Origin: Streptomyces sp. A1277
GTDB taxonomy: Bacteria > Actinomycetota > Actinomycetes > Streptomycetales > Streptomycetaceae
Assembly (NCBI RefSeq): GCF_004795015.1
Contig: NZ_SSBI01000023.1
Span: forward strand, 1-64,000
Direction of reading: 5' to 3'
Length of the DNA: 64,000 nucleotides
The position numbers and the translations under genes were made by a program. Positions 8,801-17,080 of the stretch are shown here, one piece after another. The notes under the pieces were generated by a model that saw nothing but the letters and a program-made list of their open reading frames with translations, searched no databases and was not told where the DNA came from. The first letter of the stretch is position 1; every line of letters starts with the position of its first letter.

Positions 8801-9427
8801 ATGCAGGAGCAGTACCGGACCGTCGCCCGCGCGGGCGTGCACGAGAGCGAGATCAACCGCTCCCGCTTCCTGTGCGCGCTCGCTCCCGCCGCCACCGAGG
8901 CGGAGGCGCAGGAGTTCGTCGCCCGCGTCCGCAGGGAACACCCGACCGCCACGCACAACTGCTACGCGTACGTGATCGGTGCCGACGCCTCCGTACAGAA
9001 GGCCAGTGACGACGGCGAGCCCGGAGGCACGGCCGGCGTCCCCATGCTCCAGATGCTCACCCGCCGCGAGGTCTGCTACGTCGTCGCCGTCGTCACCCGC
9101 TACTACGGCGGGGTGAAGCTGGGCGCCGGCGGGCTGATCCGGGCGTACGGGGGAGTGGTCGGCGAAGCACTCGACGCGCTCGGCACCCGCACCCGCCGGC
9201 GTTACCGCCTCGCCTCCGTCACGGTCGGCCACCAGCGGGCCGGCCGGCTGGAGAACGAACTGCGGGCCACCGGAAGGACCGTGCGCGAGGTCCGGTACGG
9301 GGCCGAGGTGACCATCGAGATCGGGCTGCCGGACGCCGAGGTCGAGGACTTCCGCCGCTGGCTGGCCGACGCGACGGCGGGCGAGGCGCACGTGGAACTG
9401 GGCGGCGAGGCGTACGGCGACGCCTGA
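8801..9427 (+). CDS. YigZ/IMPACT family protein
   Basis: 208 residues. The N-terminal UPF0029/Impact domain has 'RSRFLCALAPAATEAEAQEF', 'HNCYAYVIG' and 'DDGEPGGTAGVPMLQML' (about residues 20-88). 'TRYYGGVKLGAGGLIRAY' (about 98-115) is followed by a C-terminal DUF1949 domain (about 135-205). The family is related to eukaryotic IMPACT, a translation-linked regulator; bacterial members are assigned to protein or tRNA quality control without firm proof. The start and codon bias are clear. It precedes sbcD by about 100 bp and could be co-transcribed with it. Confidence 0.93.
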   Translation: MQEQYRTVARAGVHESEINRSRFLCALAPAATEAEAQEFVARVRREHPTATHNCYAYVIGADASVQKASDDGEPGGTAGVPMLQMLTRREVCYVVAVVTRYYGGVKLGAGGLIRAYGGVVGEALDALGTRTRRRYRLASVTVGHQRAGRLENELRATGRTVREVRYGAEVTIEIGLPDAEVEDFRRWLADATAGEAHVELGGEAYGDA

Positions 9428-9525
9428 CCCGGCTGCCCGCCCGGCCGCCTCCCGGGTGATGGGAGACTGTGGGGCGTGAGGGCACAGGGGCGGAGGAAGC
9501 GAACCATGCGGGTCGGAGCCGGGTC

Positions 9526-10692
9526 TTGAGGATTTTGCACACATCGGACTGGCATCTGGGCCGGTCGTTCCACCGGGTCTCCCTGCTCGACGCACAGGCC
9601 GCCTACCTCGACCACCTGGTGGCCACCGTGCACGAGCACGAGGTCGACGTCCTGCTCGTGGCGGGTGATGTGTACGACAGGGCGGTGCCCCCGCTCAGCG
9701 CCGTCCAGCTCTTCGACGACGCGCTGCACCGGCTCGCCGCCGCCGGAGTACCGACGGTGATGATCTCCGGCAACCACGACTCGGCCCGCCGGCTCGGCGT
9801 CGGCGCCGGTCTCATCGGCCGGGCCGGCATCCACCTGCGGACCGACCCCGCGCACTGCGCCACCCCCGTCCTGCTCCCGGACGCGCACGGCGACGTGGCG
9901 TTCTACGGGCTCCCGTACCTGGAACCCGCCCTGGTAAAGGACGTGTTCAAGGCGGAGCGCGCCGGGCACGAGGCCGTGCTGGGCGCTGCCATGGACCGGG
10001 TGCGCGCCGACCTCGCCGAGCGCCCGGACTCCACCCGGTCCGTAGTCCTCGCCCACGCCTTCGTCGCCGGCGGCGAGCCCAGCGACAGCGAACGCGACAT
10101 CACCGTCGGCGGGGTCGCCGCGGTGCCCGCGGGGGTCTTCGACGGCGTGGACTACGCCGCGCTCGGCCACCTGCACGGCTGCCAGGCCGTCACGGACCGG
10201 GTCCGCTACTCCGGCTCCCCGCTCGCCTACTCCTTCTCCGAGACCAGCCACCGCAAGACCATGTGGCTCATCGACCTGGACGCCGAGGGAGCGGTCACCG
10301 GCGAACGGATCGACTGCCCGGTGCCCCGCTCCCTCGCCCGTCTCCGCGGCCGGCTCGACGACCTCCTGGACGACCCGGCGCTGGACCGGCACGAGGACGC
10401 GTGGGTGGAGGCGACGCTCACCGACTCCGTCCGCCCGGCCGACCCGATGGCCCGGCTCACCGAACGCTTCCCGCACACCCTCAGCCTCCTCTTCGAACCG
10501 GAGCAGGCACCCGACGACCCGCACACCTCGTACGCCGGCCGGCTGCGCGGACGCGACGACCAGAGCATCGCGGAGGACTTCGTGGCCCACGTCCGCGGCG
10601 GATACGGGACCGACGAACGGGAACGGGCGGTGCTGCGCGGCGCCTTCGACCACGTACGGGTCGAGGACGGCGTCCGCGAGGTGAACCGGTGA
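9526..10692 (+). CDS. sbcD: Exonuclease SbcCD subunit D (Mre11-like nuclease)
   Basis: 388 residues from a TTG start with GGAG 7 bp upstream. The metallophosphoesterase motifs are in order: 'HTSDWHLGRSF' (D-x-H), 'LVAGDVYDRAVPP' (GD), 'VMISGNHDSARRL' (GNHD), 'LAHAFVAGG', and 'LGHLHGCQ' (GHxH). It forms a complex with SbcC that cleaves DNA hairpins and protein-blocked ends during repair. The stop overlaps the sbcC start (GTGA), indicating translational coupling. The ORF opens at 9469, but its upstream part is not conserved in kind. Confidence 0.96.
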   Translation: MRILHTSDWHLGRSFHRVSLLDAQAAYLDHLVATVHEHEVDVLLVAGDVYDRAVPPLSAVQLFDDALHRLAAAGVPTVMISGNHDSARRLGVGAGLIGRAGIHLRTDPAHCATPVLLPDAHGDVAFYGLPYLEPALVKDVFKAERAGHEAVLGAAMDRVRADLAERPDSTRSVVLAHAFVAGGEPSDSERDITVGGVAAVPAGVFDGVDYAALGHLHGCQAVTDRVRYSGSPLAYSFSETSHRKTMWLIDLDAEGAVTGERIDCPVPRSLARLRGRLDDLLDDPALDRHEDAWVEATLTDSVRPADPMARLTERFPHTLSLLFEPEQAPDDPHTSYAGRLRGRDDQSIAEDFVAHVRGGYGTDERERAVLRGAFDHVRVEDGVREVNR

Positions 10693-13600
10693 GGCTCCAC
10701 ACGCTCCGGATCACCGCGTTCGGCCCGTTCGGCACGACCCAGGAGGTCGATTTCGACACGCTCGCCGCCGCCGGCCTCTTCCTGCTGCACGGTCCGACCG
10801 GCGCCGGCAAGACCTCCGTCCTGGACGCCGTCTGCTACGCCCTGTACGGCGCGGTCCCCGGCGCCCGGCAGAGCCCCGGCACCTCGCTGCGCAGCGACCA
10901 CGCCCCGGCGGACCTGCCGACCGAGGTCCGGCTCGAACTCACCGTCGGCGGACGCCGCCTGGAGATCACCCGGCGCCCCGCCCAGCCCCGCCCCAAGAAG
11001 CGCGGTGGCGGCCACACCATGGAGAAGGCGCAGAGCCTGCTGCGCGCGTACGACCCCGAGGACGGGTGGCAGGCGCTCAGCCGCTCGCACCAGGAGATCG
11101 GGGAGGAGATCACCCAGCTCATCGGCATGAGCCGCGAGCAGTTCTGCCAGGTGGTACTGCTGCCCCAGGGAGACTTCGCCCGCTTCCTGCGCGCCGACGC
11201 CGAGGCCCGCGGCCGGCTCCTCGGCAGGCTCTTCGACACCCGGCGCTTCGCGGCCGTCGAGGAGCGCCTGGCCGAGCTGCGCCGGGTGGCCGAGGCCCAG
11301 GTCAGGGCCGGTGACGACCAGATCCTCGCCCTCGCCCAGCGCATCGCCCAGGCGGCCGGGCCCGCCGCGCACGAGTGCCCGCTGCCCGACGCCCGGCCGG
11401 GCGAGCCCGGGCTCGCGGACGCCGTCCTGGGCTGGGCCGCCGCCGCCCGTGCCAGCGCCCGCGAACGCCTCGGCATCGCCGCATCGGTGCTGGCCACGGC
11501 GGAGAGCCGGCACACCGCGGCCCGCGACGCCCTGGACGCCCAGCGGGAACTGGCCGCGCTCCAGGAGCGGTACGCCGAGACCCGCCGCCGCGCCGCCGCG
11601 GTGGAGGCCGGCCGCGCCGCGCACGAGGAGGCGCGGGAGCGGCTGGGGCGCGCCCGCAAGGCGGACCTCGTCGCACCGGCGCTGGAGCTGCGCACGGAGG
11701 CGGAGCGCGCGTACCGGCGGGCGCACGAGGCCCGGGAGCATTCCCGGGGGCGGCTGCCCGACACCCTGGCCGACGCGGGCGCCGAACAGCTGGCGGCCCT
11801 GGAGCGCAGGCTCCGAGAGGAGCTGGGCGGCCTGGAATCCGCACGTCGCGCCGAAAGGCGCGGCGCCGAGATCGACAGCGAACGCTCCGCCCTGGAGCGG
11901 CAGGCCGCGGCCGACGACGACCTGGTCCGCGACACCGAGGACTGGCTCGCCGGATGGGAGACCACCCGGCAGGACCTTCAGGCCCGCCTCGACGCGGCCC
12001 TGGAGGCCGCGACCCGTACCGAACTGCTGGCCCGCCGGCTCGACCCGGCCCGCCGCCGCCTGGACGCGGCCCGCCGCCGCGACGCCCTCGCGGCGCAGCT
12101 GACCGCCGCGGAGAAGCGGCTCGCCGAGGCACGCGAACACGCGTTCGGCACCCGCGAGCACTGGCTCGATCTGCGCGAACGCAGGCTGCGTGGCATCGCC
12201 GCCGAACTCGCCGGGCAACTGGTCGCGGGCGAACCCTGCACGGTCTGCGGTTCGGCGGACCACCCCGCTCCGGCCCGCACCGGCACCGGACACGTCGACC
12301 AGGCGGCGGAGGAAGCGGCCGAGGCCGCGTACCGCAGCGCCGAGCGGGCCAGGGCCGACGCGGAGCAGGCACTCGCGGTCGTCCGGGAGCGGCACGAGGC
12401 GGCCCGCGCCGAGGCCGCCGAGCCGGCCGGCGCCGAGACCGCGACGGACGCGGACGCCACCGGACCCACGGTCGCCGCGCTCGCCTCCCTCGTGGACACG
12501 CTGACCGGCGAGCACGCCGAGGCGTACCGAACCGCCGCCGGGACGCACGCCGCGCGCGAGGCCCTGACGGCGGCCGACCGGGAGCAGCGCCGGCGCGCCG
12601 ACGACCGGCAGCAGGCCGAGCGCCGCGCCGCCGCCCGTATCTCCCGGCGCGAGGGGCTGGACCGCGAACAGGCCGCCCTGAACGAGGTCGTCGACCGGGC
12701 CCGCGCCGGGTACGCGAGCGTCGGAGAGCACGCCGCGGTCCTCCAGGAACGCGTCGCCCTCCTCGTGGACGCGGTCGGCACCGTGCGCGAGGAGGAGACC
12801 GCGGCGGCGCGGCTCAAGGAGGCCGACGACCGGCTCGCGGACGCCGCGTTCCGGGCCGGTTTCGACACCCCCCGGGCCGCCGCCCAGACCCTCCTGGACG
12901 ACGCCGCGCAGCGCACGCTCCAGCACCGGATCGACGCCTGGCAGGCCGAGTCGGCCGCGGTCGCCGACCGGCTCGCCGAGACCGGTGCCCGCGCCGCCGC
13001 CGACCGGCCGCCGGCCGCTCCGCACGCGGCCCAGGAGGTCTGCGACCGGGCCGAGCGCGCACTGCGGGAGGCCGCGGCCGGCCTCGACGCGGCCCGGGAA
13101 CGCTGCGCCGAACTCGACAGGCTCTCGCGCCGCGCGGCGCAGGAGGTGCGCGCGCTGGGGCCCGTACGCGAGGAGTACGAGCGGGTCGCCCGGCTCGCCG
13201 GTCTCACGGCGGGCACGTCGGCGGACAACGCGCGCAAGATGCGCCTGGAGTCGTACGTGCTGGCGGCCCGGCTGGAGCAGGTCGCGGCGGCGGCCACCGC
13301 CCGGTTGCAGCGCATGTCCTCCGGCCGCTACCAGCTGGTCCACTCCGACGCCTGTACCGGAGGCCGCAGGGCGGGGCTCGGGCTGCACGTCATCGACGCC
13401 TGGACCGGCCGCGAGCGCGACACGGCCACCCTCTCGGGCGGCGAGACCTTCTTCGCCTCGCTGGCCCTGGCGCTGGGCCTCGCCGACGTGGTCACCGACG
13501 AGGCGGGCGGCGTACGGCTGGACACCCTCTTCATCGACGAGGGGTTCGGCAGCCTCGACGACCAGACCCTCGACGAAGTGCTCGACGTGCTCGACTCGCT

Positions 13601-13739
13601 GCGCGAACGGGACCGCAGCGTCGGCATCGTCAGCCATGTCGCGGACCTGCGCCGCCGCATCCCCGCCCAGCTCGAAGTGGTCAAGGAGCGGCACGGATCG
13701 GCCGTACGGCTCCGGGCGGCGGGCGGGTTCAGCGACTGA
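10689..13739 (+). CDS. sbcC: Exonuclease SbcCD subunit C (SMC-like ATPase)
   Basis: 1016 residues from a GTG that overlaps the sbcD stop. An N-terminal ATPase half carries the Walker A 'HGPTGAGKTSVLDAVCYAL' (about residues 33-51) and Q-loop 'REQFCQVVLLPQGDFARFL'. Two long Ala/Arg/Glu-rich coiled coils flank the zinc hook 'EPCTVCGSADHPAP' (CxxC, near residue 518). The C-terminal half has the ABC signature 'TLSGGETFFASLALALGLAD' and Walker B 'LDTLFIDEGFGSLDD'. Complete and of normal length. It converges on the Lrp gene with an 11-bp overlap. Confidence 0.97.
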   Translation: MRLHTLRITAFGPFGTTQEVDFDTLAAAGLFLLHGPTGAGKTSVLDAVCYALYGAVPGARQSPGTSLRSDHAPADLPTEVRLELTVGGRRLEITRRPAQPRPKKRGGGHTMEKAQSLLRAYDPEDGWQALSRSHQEIGEEITQLIGMSREQFCQVVLLPQGDFARFLRADAEARGRLLGRLFDTRRFAAVEERLAELRRVAEAQVRAGDDQILALAQRIAQAAGPAAHECPLPDARPGEPGLADAVLGWAAAARASARERLGIAASVLATAESRHTAARDALDAQRELAALQERYAETRRRAAAVEAGRAAHEEARERLGRARKADLVAPALELRTEAERAYRRAHEAREHSRGRLPDTLADAGAEQLAALERRLREELGGLESARRAERRGAEIDSERSALERQAAADDDLVRDTEDWLAGWETTRQDLQARLDAALEAATRTELLARRLDPARRRLDAARRRDALAAQLTAAEKRLAEAREHAFGTREHWLDLRERRLRGIAAELAGQLVAGEPCTVCGSADHPAPARTGTGHVDQAAEEAAEAAYRSAERARADAEQALAVVRERHEAARAEAAEPAGAETATDADATGPTVAALASLVDTLTGEHAEAYRTAAGTHAAREALTAADREQRRRADDRQQAERRAAARISRREGLDREQAALNEVVDRARAGYASVGEHAAVLQERVALLVDAVGTVREEETAAARLKEADDRLADAAFRAGFDTPRAAAQTLLDDAAQRTLQHRIDAWQAESAAVADRLAETGARAAADRPPAAPHAAQEVCDRAERALREAAAGLDAARERCAELDRLSRRAAQEVRALGPVREEYERVARLAGLTAGTSADNARKMRLESYVLAARLEQVAAAATARLQRMSSGRYQLVHSDACTGGRRAGLGLHVIDAWTGRERDTATLSGGETFFASLALALGLADVVTDEAGGVRLDTLFIDEGFGSLDDQTLDEVLDVLDSLRERDRSVGIVSHVADLRRRIPAQLEVVKERHGSAVRLRAAGGFSD

Positions 13740-14175
13740 TCGGGCGCCCCGGCAGGGGCGAGGAGTAGACGACGCTGGTGGTGACGGAGCCGAGCGCGCC
13801 GATCTTCCCGGACACGGCCTCCAGATGCCGCATGGAACGGGCCGTCACCTTCAGTACGAAGCAGTCGTCGCCGGTGACGTGATGGGCCTCCACGATCTCC
13901 GGCGTGGCCTCCAGGAGGTCGTGGAACGGCTTGTAGTTGCCGTTCGGGTACCGCAGCCGTACGAAGGCGAGGATCGGCAGCCCGAGCCGCTCCGGGTCGA
14001 CCACGGCCGCGTACCCGCTGATGATCCCGGCCTCCTCCAGCCGGCGGACCCGCTCCGTCACGGCGCTCGGCGACATGGCCACCGCCCGTGCCAGCTCCGC
14101 GAACGAGGCCCGGCCCTCGCGCTGGAGCACATCGAGGATGCGCCAGTCGGTGGCGTCCGGGGAATAGTCGCTCAT
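13729..14175 (-). CDS. Lrp/AsnC family transcriptional regulator
   Basis: 148 residues. The HTH is at about residues 8-55 (DATDWRILDVLQREGRASFA, SPSAVTERVRRLEEAGII) and the RAM/AsnC ligand-sensing domain at about 65-140 ('HHVTGDDCFVLKV'). Such proteins form octamers and regulate amino-acid genes in response to amino acids. The start at 14175 fits the family; a longer ORF upstream is antisense to the rhodanese gene. It is divergent from the rhodanese gene at 14269, its probable target. Confidence 0.92.
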   Translation of the reverse strand: MSDYSPDATDWRILDVLQREGRASFAELARAVAMSPSAVTERVRRLEEAGIISGYAAVVDPERLGLPILAFVRLRYPNGNYKPFHDLLEATPEIVEAHHVTGDDCFVLKVTARSMRHLEAVSGKIGALGSVTTSVVYSSPLPGRPISR

Positions 14176-14268
14176 GCGCACAGAGAACCGTGAAATCCCC
14201 GGCGGATCAAGGCAGGTGCCGGGGATCGCACCTTCCGGGCGGGGTTGGCCGGCCGTAGATTTCCCGGC

Positions 14269-14757
14269 ATGACCCACCAGCAAGGTGCCACCGCCACCCA
14301 CCCCGTCCTGCGGGTACCGCCCGCCGCCCCGGCCGAGGCCGTCGCCCATTTCGGGGCCTCGCTCGCCTTCCACACCGACGTCTCGGACGTCGCGGCGGCC
14401 CTCGACGCCGGCACGGACCCCGGCTTCGTGCTGCTCGACTCCCGCTCCACAGAGTCCTGGGACCAGGGGCACATCCCCCGAGCGGTGCACCTGCCGACGG
14501 CGCTCGTCGCGGAGCGGGCGCCGCACCTCCTCGACCCGGCCGTACCGGTGGTCACCTACTGCTGGGGACCCGGCTGCAACGGCGCCGCCCGCGCCGCACT
14601 CGCCCTGGCCGGGCTCGGCTACCGGGTCAAGGAGATGCTCGGCGGCTTCGAGTACTGGGTGCGCGAGGGCTTCCCGTACGAGACCCGGCAGGGCGGCGCG
14701 CGGCGCGCGGCCGATCCGCTCACCGCACCGGCCGGCGCGGACGCCTGCGGCTGCTGA
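14269..14757 (+). CDS. Rhodanese-like domain protein
   Basis: 162 residues with one rhodanese domain (about residues 30-130): 'FVLLDSRSTESWDQGHIPRA' (the CH2A motif) and an active-site loop 'VTYCWGPGCNGA' with the persulfide-carrying Cys. The C-terminus ends in a Cys-rich 'GADACGC'. Probably moves sulfane sulfur or handles sulfur transfer in the cytoplasm. Its divergent partner is an Lrp-type regulator. The start ATG at 14269 follows a TAGATT-like -10 box, so the message may be nearly leaderless. Confidence 0.88.
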   Translation: MTHQQGATATHPVLRVPPAAPAEAVAHFGASLAFHTDVSDVAAALDAGTDPGFVLLDSRSTESWDQGHIPRAVHLPTALVAERAPHLLDPAVPVVTYCWGPGCNGAARAALALAGLGYRVKEMLGGFEYWVREGFPYETRQGGARRAADPLTAPAGADACGC

Positions 14758-14760
14758 CGA

Positions 14761-14794
14761 CGGCCGGCCCCGGGCACCGCCCGGGAACCGGCCG
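14761..14794. terminator. Bidirectional terminator between convergent genes
   Basis: Nested inverted repeat: CGGCCGG (14761-14767) pairs with CCGGCCG (14788-14794), and CCCGGG (14769-14774) with CCCGGG (14780-14785). It lies between the rhodanese gene and the convergent DUF885 gene. Confidence 0.65.
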
Positions 14795-14802
14795 CCGGCG
14801 GA

Positions 14803-16488
14803 TCAGAGCTTCGACAGCTCGTCCACCAGGTCGTCCAGACCCAGCGGGCCCTGCGACAGGGCCGCCATGTGCCACGCCTTGAGGTCGAAGGCGTCGCCGT
14901 GCGCGGCCCGGGCGTTCTCCCGGCCCAGCAGCCAGGCGCGCTCGCCCAGCTTGTAGCCGATGGCCTGGCCCGGCATCGACAGGTAGCGGGTCAGCTCGCT
15001 CTCCACGAAGTCGGCGGGCCGGCCGCTGTGGTTGCCGAAGAACTCCTGGGCCAGCTCCGGCGTCCACCGCTCACCGGGGTGGAACGGCGAATCGGCCGGG
15101 ATCTCCAGGCCCAGGTGCATGCCGATGTCCACGATGACCCGGCAGGCGCGCATCATCTGCGCGTCCAGGTAGCCGAGCCGGCGCTCCGCGTCCGGCAGGA
15201 AGCCCAGCTCGTCCATCAGCCGCTCCGCGTACAGCGCCCAGCCCTCGGCGTTGGCGCTGACGATGCCGATGGACGCCTGGTAGCGCGACAGACTCTCCGC
15301 CACGTGCGCCCACTGGGCGAGCTGGAGGTGATGACCGGGCACGCCCTCGTGGTACCAGGTGGACACCAGGTCGTACACCGGGAAGCGGGTCTCGCCCATG
15401 GTCGGCAGCCAGGTGCGCCCCGGCCGGGAGAAGTCCTCGGAGGGGCCCGTGTAGTACGGGGCTGCGGCGCCGCCGGGCGGGGCGATCCGGCTCTCCACCC
15501 GGCGGACCCGCTCGGCCAGCTCGAAGTGCGTGCCGTCCAGGGCGTCGATCGCCTCGTCCATCAGCCCCTGCAGCCACGCCTGGACCTCGTCCACCCCCTC
15601 GATGTGCTTGCCGTGCACATCGAGATGGGCCAGCGCCTCCCAGGGACCGGCGCCCGGCAGCACCTTCCCGGCCTCGGTCTTCATCTCCGCGAGCAGCCGG
15701 TGGTATTCGGACCAGCCGTACGCGTAAGCCTCGTCCAGGTCCAGGTCGGTACCGTTGAAGTAGCGCGACCAGCGGGCATACCGCTCACGGCCCACCGTGT
15801 CCGGCTCGCCCTCGATCGCGGGAGCGTACACGTCGCGCATCCACTGCCGCAGCTCGTCCAGGGCCCCGGCCGCCTGGGCGGCGGCTTCGTCCAGCTCGGT
15901 GCGCAGGGCGTCCGGGCCGGCGGCGGCGAAGTCCTGGAAGAAGCCCTTCGCGCCGTCCCCGACCCACTCGTCGAGCTGGCCGATGAAGGTGGCGGTGGCG
16001 CGCGGACCGCCGTACAGCTTGCGCTCCAGACCGAGCGCCAGGGACTCCTGATAACCGGACAGCGCGGCCGGAACCGCCCGCAGGCGGTCCACGACAGCCG
16101 CCCAGTCCTCGTCCGTCTCCGTCGGCGTCACCGTGAACACCTCACGGAGCGAGTGGGCCGGGGAGTGCAGATTGGAAACGGCCCGCAGCGCCTCGTCGGC
16201 CTCGTGGACGGCGAGTTCGGCCGTCAGGCGTTCGCGCAGCAGACGGCCGCAGCGGCGCTCGGCGTCCTCGGCGGCACCGGGCAGCTGCTCCGCGCGGTCG
16301 AGCCGCGCGAGGGTGTCGCGGGCCAGTGCGGCCAGCTGTTCCTGGCCGGCGGGGGAGAAATCGGGAAGGCGGCGCGAGCTTGCCGCGACACCGAGGTAGG
16401 TGCCGGAGATCGGGTCGAGTTCGATGAATGCGTCGACGTAGGCGTCGGCGACCTGGCGGGGCAGTGCGCTGCTGGAAGAGTCTGACAT
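14803..16488 (-). CDS. DUF885 family metallohydrolase-like protein
   Basis: 561 residues. The DUF885 hallmark 'STWYHEGVPGHHLQLAQW' (H-E-x-x-P-G-H, a thermolysin/M32-like zinc motif) is present, with the downstream 'NAEGWALYAERLMDELGF' and 'GRPADFVESELTRYLSMPGQ' family blocks. It is therefore a predicted zinc-dependent carboxypeptidase-like enzyme, cytoplasmic (no signal peptide). The start at 16488 has GAGGA 8 bp upstream; the ORF continues to 17037 antisense to the next gene and is rejected there. Substrate unknown. Codirectional with the Lrp gene behind it, 38 bp apart. Confidence 0.9.
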   Translation of the reverse strand: MSDSSSSALPRQVADAYVDAFIELDPISGTYLGVAASSRRLPDFSPAGQEQLAALARDTLARLDRAEQLPGAAEDAERRCGRLLRERLTAELAVHEADEALRAVSNLHSPAHSLREVFTVTPTETDEDWAAVVDRLRAVPAALSGYQESLALGLERKLYGGPRATATFIGQLDEWVGDGAKGFFQDFAAAGPDALRTELDEAAAQAAGALDELRQWMRDVYAPAIEGEPDTVGRERYARWSRYFNGTDLDLDEAYAYGWSEYHRLLAEMKTEAGKVLPGAGPWEALAHLDVHGKHIEGVDEVQAWLQGLMDEAIDALDGTHFELAERVRRVESRIAPPGGAAAPYYTGPSEDFSRPGRTWLPTMGETRFPVYDLVSTWYHEGVPGHHLQLAQWAHVAESLSRYQASIGIVSANAEGWALYAERLMDELGFLPDAERRLGYLDAQMMRACRVIVDIGMHLGLEIPADSPFHPGERWTPELAQEFFGNHSGRPADFVESELTRYLSMPGQAIGYKLGERAWLLGRENARAAHGDAFDLKAWHMAALSQGPLGLDDLVDELSKL

Positions 16489-16526
16489 GTGGACATCCTC
16501 GTACGGCGAGGGGCCTCCCGTCACCA

Positions 16527-17021
16527 TCAATCGGCGGGACGGACCTGACCGGCCGGCGGGAGCAGGGGGCCGCAGTCCCAGTGCTGGAAGATCAGCCGGG
16601 TCTCCACACGGGCGACCTCGCGCCGCGAGGTGAACTCGTCCAGCACCAGCCGCTGCAGATCCGCGGTGTCCGCCACGGCCACATGCACCAGGTAGTCGTC
16701 GGGGCCCGTCAGATGGAACAGGGCACGTGACTCGGGCAGGGACCTGATCCGTTCGACGAACGGTCCGATGAGCTCGCGGCGGTGCGGACGCACCTGCACG
16801 GAGAGCAGCGCTTCGAGACCGCGGCCGAGCCGGGCCGGGTCCAGACGCAGCTGGTGCCCGAGGATCACGCCCGTGCGGCGCAGCCGGGCCACCCGGTCCA
16901 GACAGGTCGAGGGAGCGACACCGACCTCGGCGGCCAGCTCCCGGTACGTGGTCCGGGCGTCGTTCTGCAACAGCCGCAGAATATGCAGATCCACCGTGTC
17001 CAGAGCGACGGATTCGGTCAT
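16527..17021 (-). CDS. Lrp/AsnC family transcriptional regulator
   Basis: 164 residues. HTH at about residues 7-55 (DTVDLHILRLLQNDARTTYR, APSTCLDRVARLRRTGVI), then an AsnC/RAM domain with 'FHLTGPDDYLVHVAVADTAD'. It is divergent from the PLP-dependent trans-sulfuration gene (start 17081, 59-bp gap), the common arrangement in which an Lrp-type protein controls an amino-acid lyase and senses the same amino acid. The DUF885 gene downstream may be co-transcribed. Confidence 0.92.
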   Translation of the reverse strand: MTESVALDTVDLHILRLLQNDARTTYRELAAEVGVAPSTCLDRVARLRRTGVILGHQLRLDPARLGRGLEALLSVQVRPHRRELIGPFVERIRSLPESRALFHLTGPDDYLVHVAVADTADLQRLVLDEFTSRREVARVETRLIFQHWDCGPLLPPAGQVRPAD

Positions 17022-17080
17022 TCGCCGAACGTAGCACGGGCTTTGGCCTGCCGATCCCGGCGGGTGTTCAGAGTACCGGC

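Noticed and set aside
10227..13694. Open frame of 1155 codons antisense to sbcC
   Set aside because: It mirrors the sbcC gene; the SMC motifs, zinc hook and codon bias are on the + strand. High GC produces long antisense frames.
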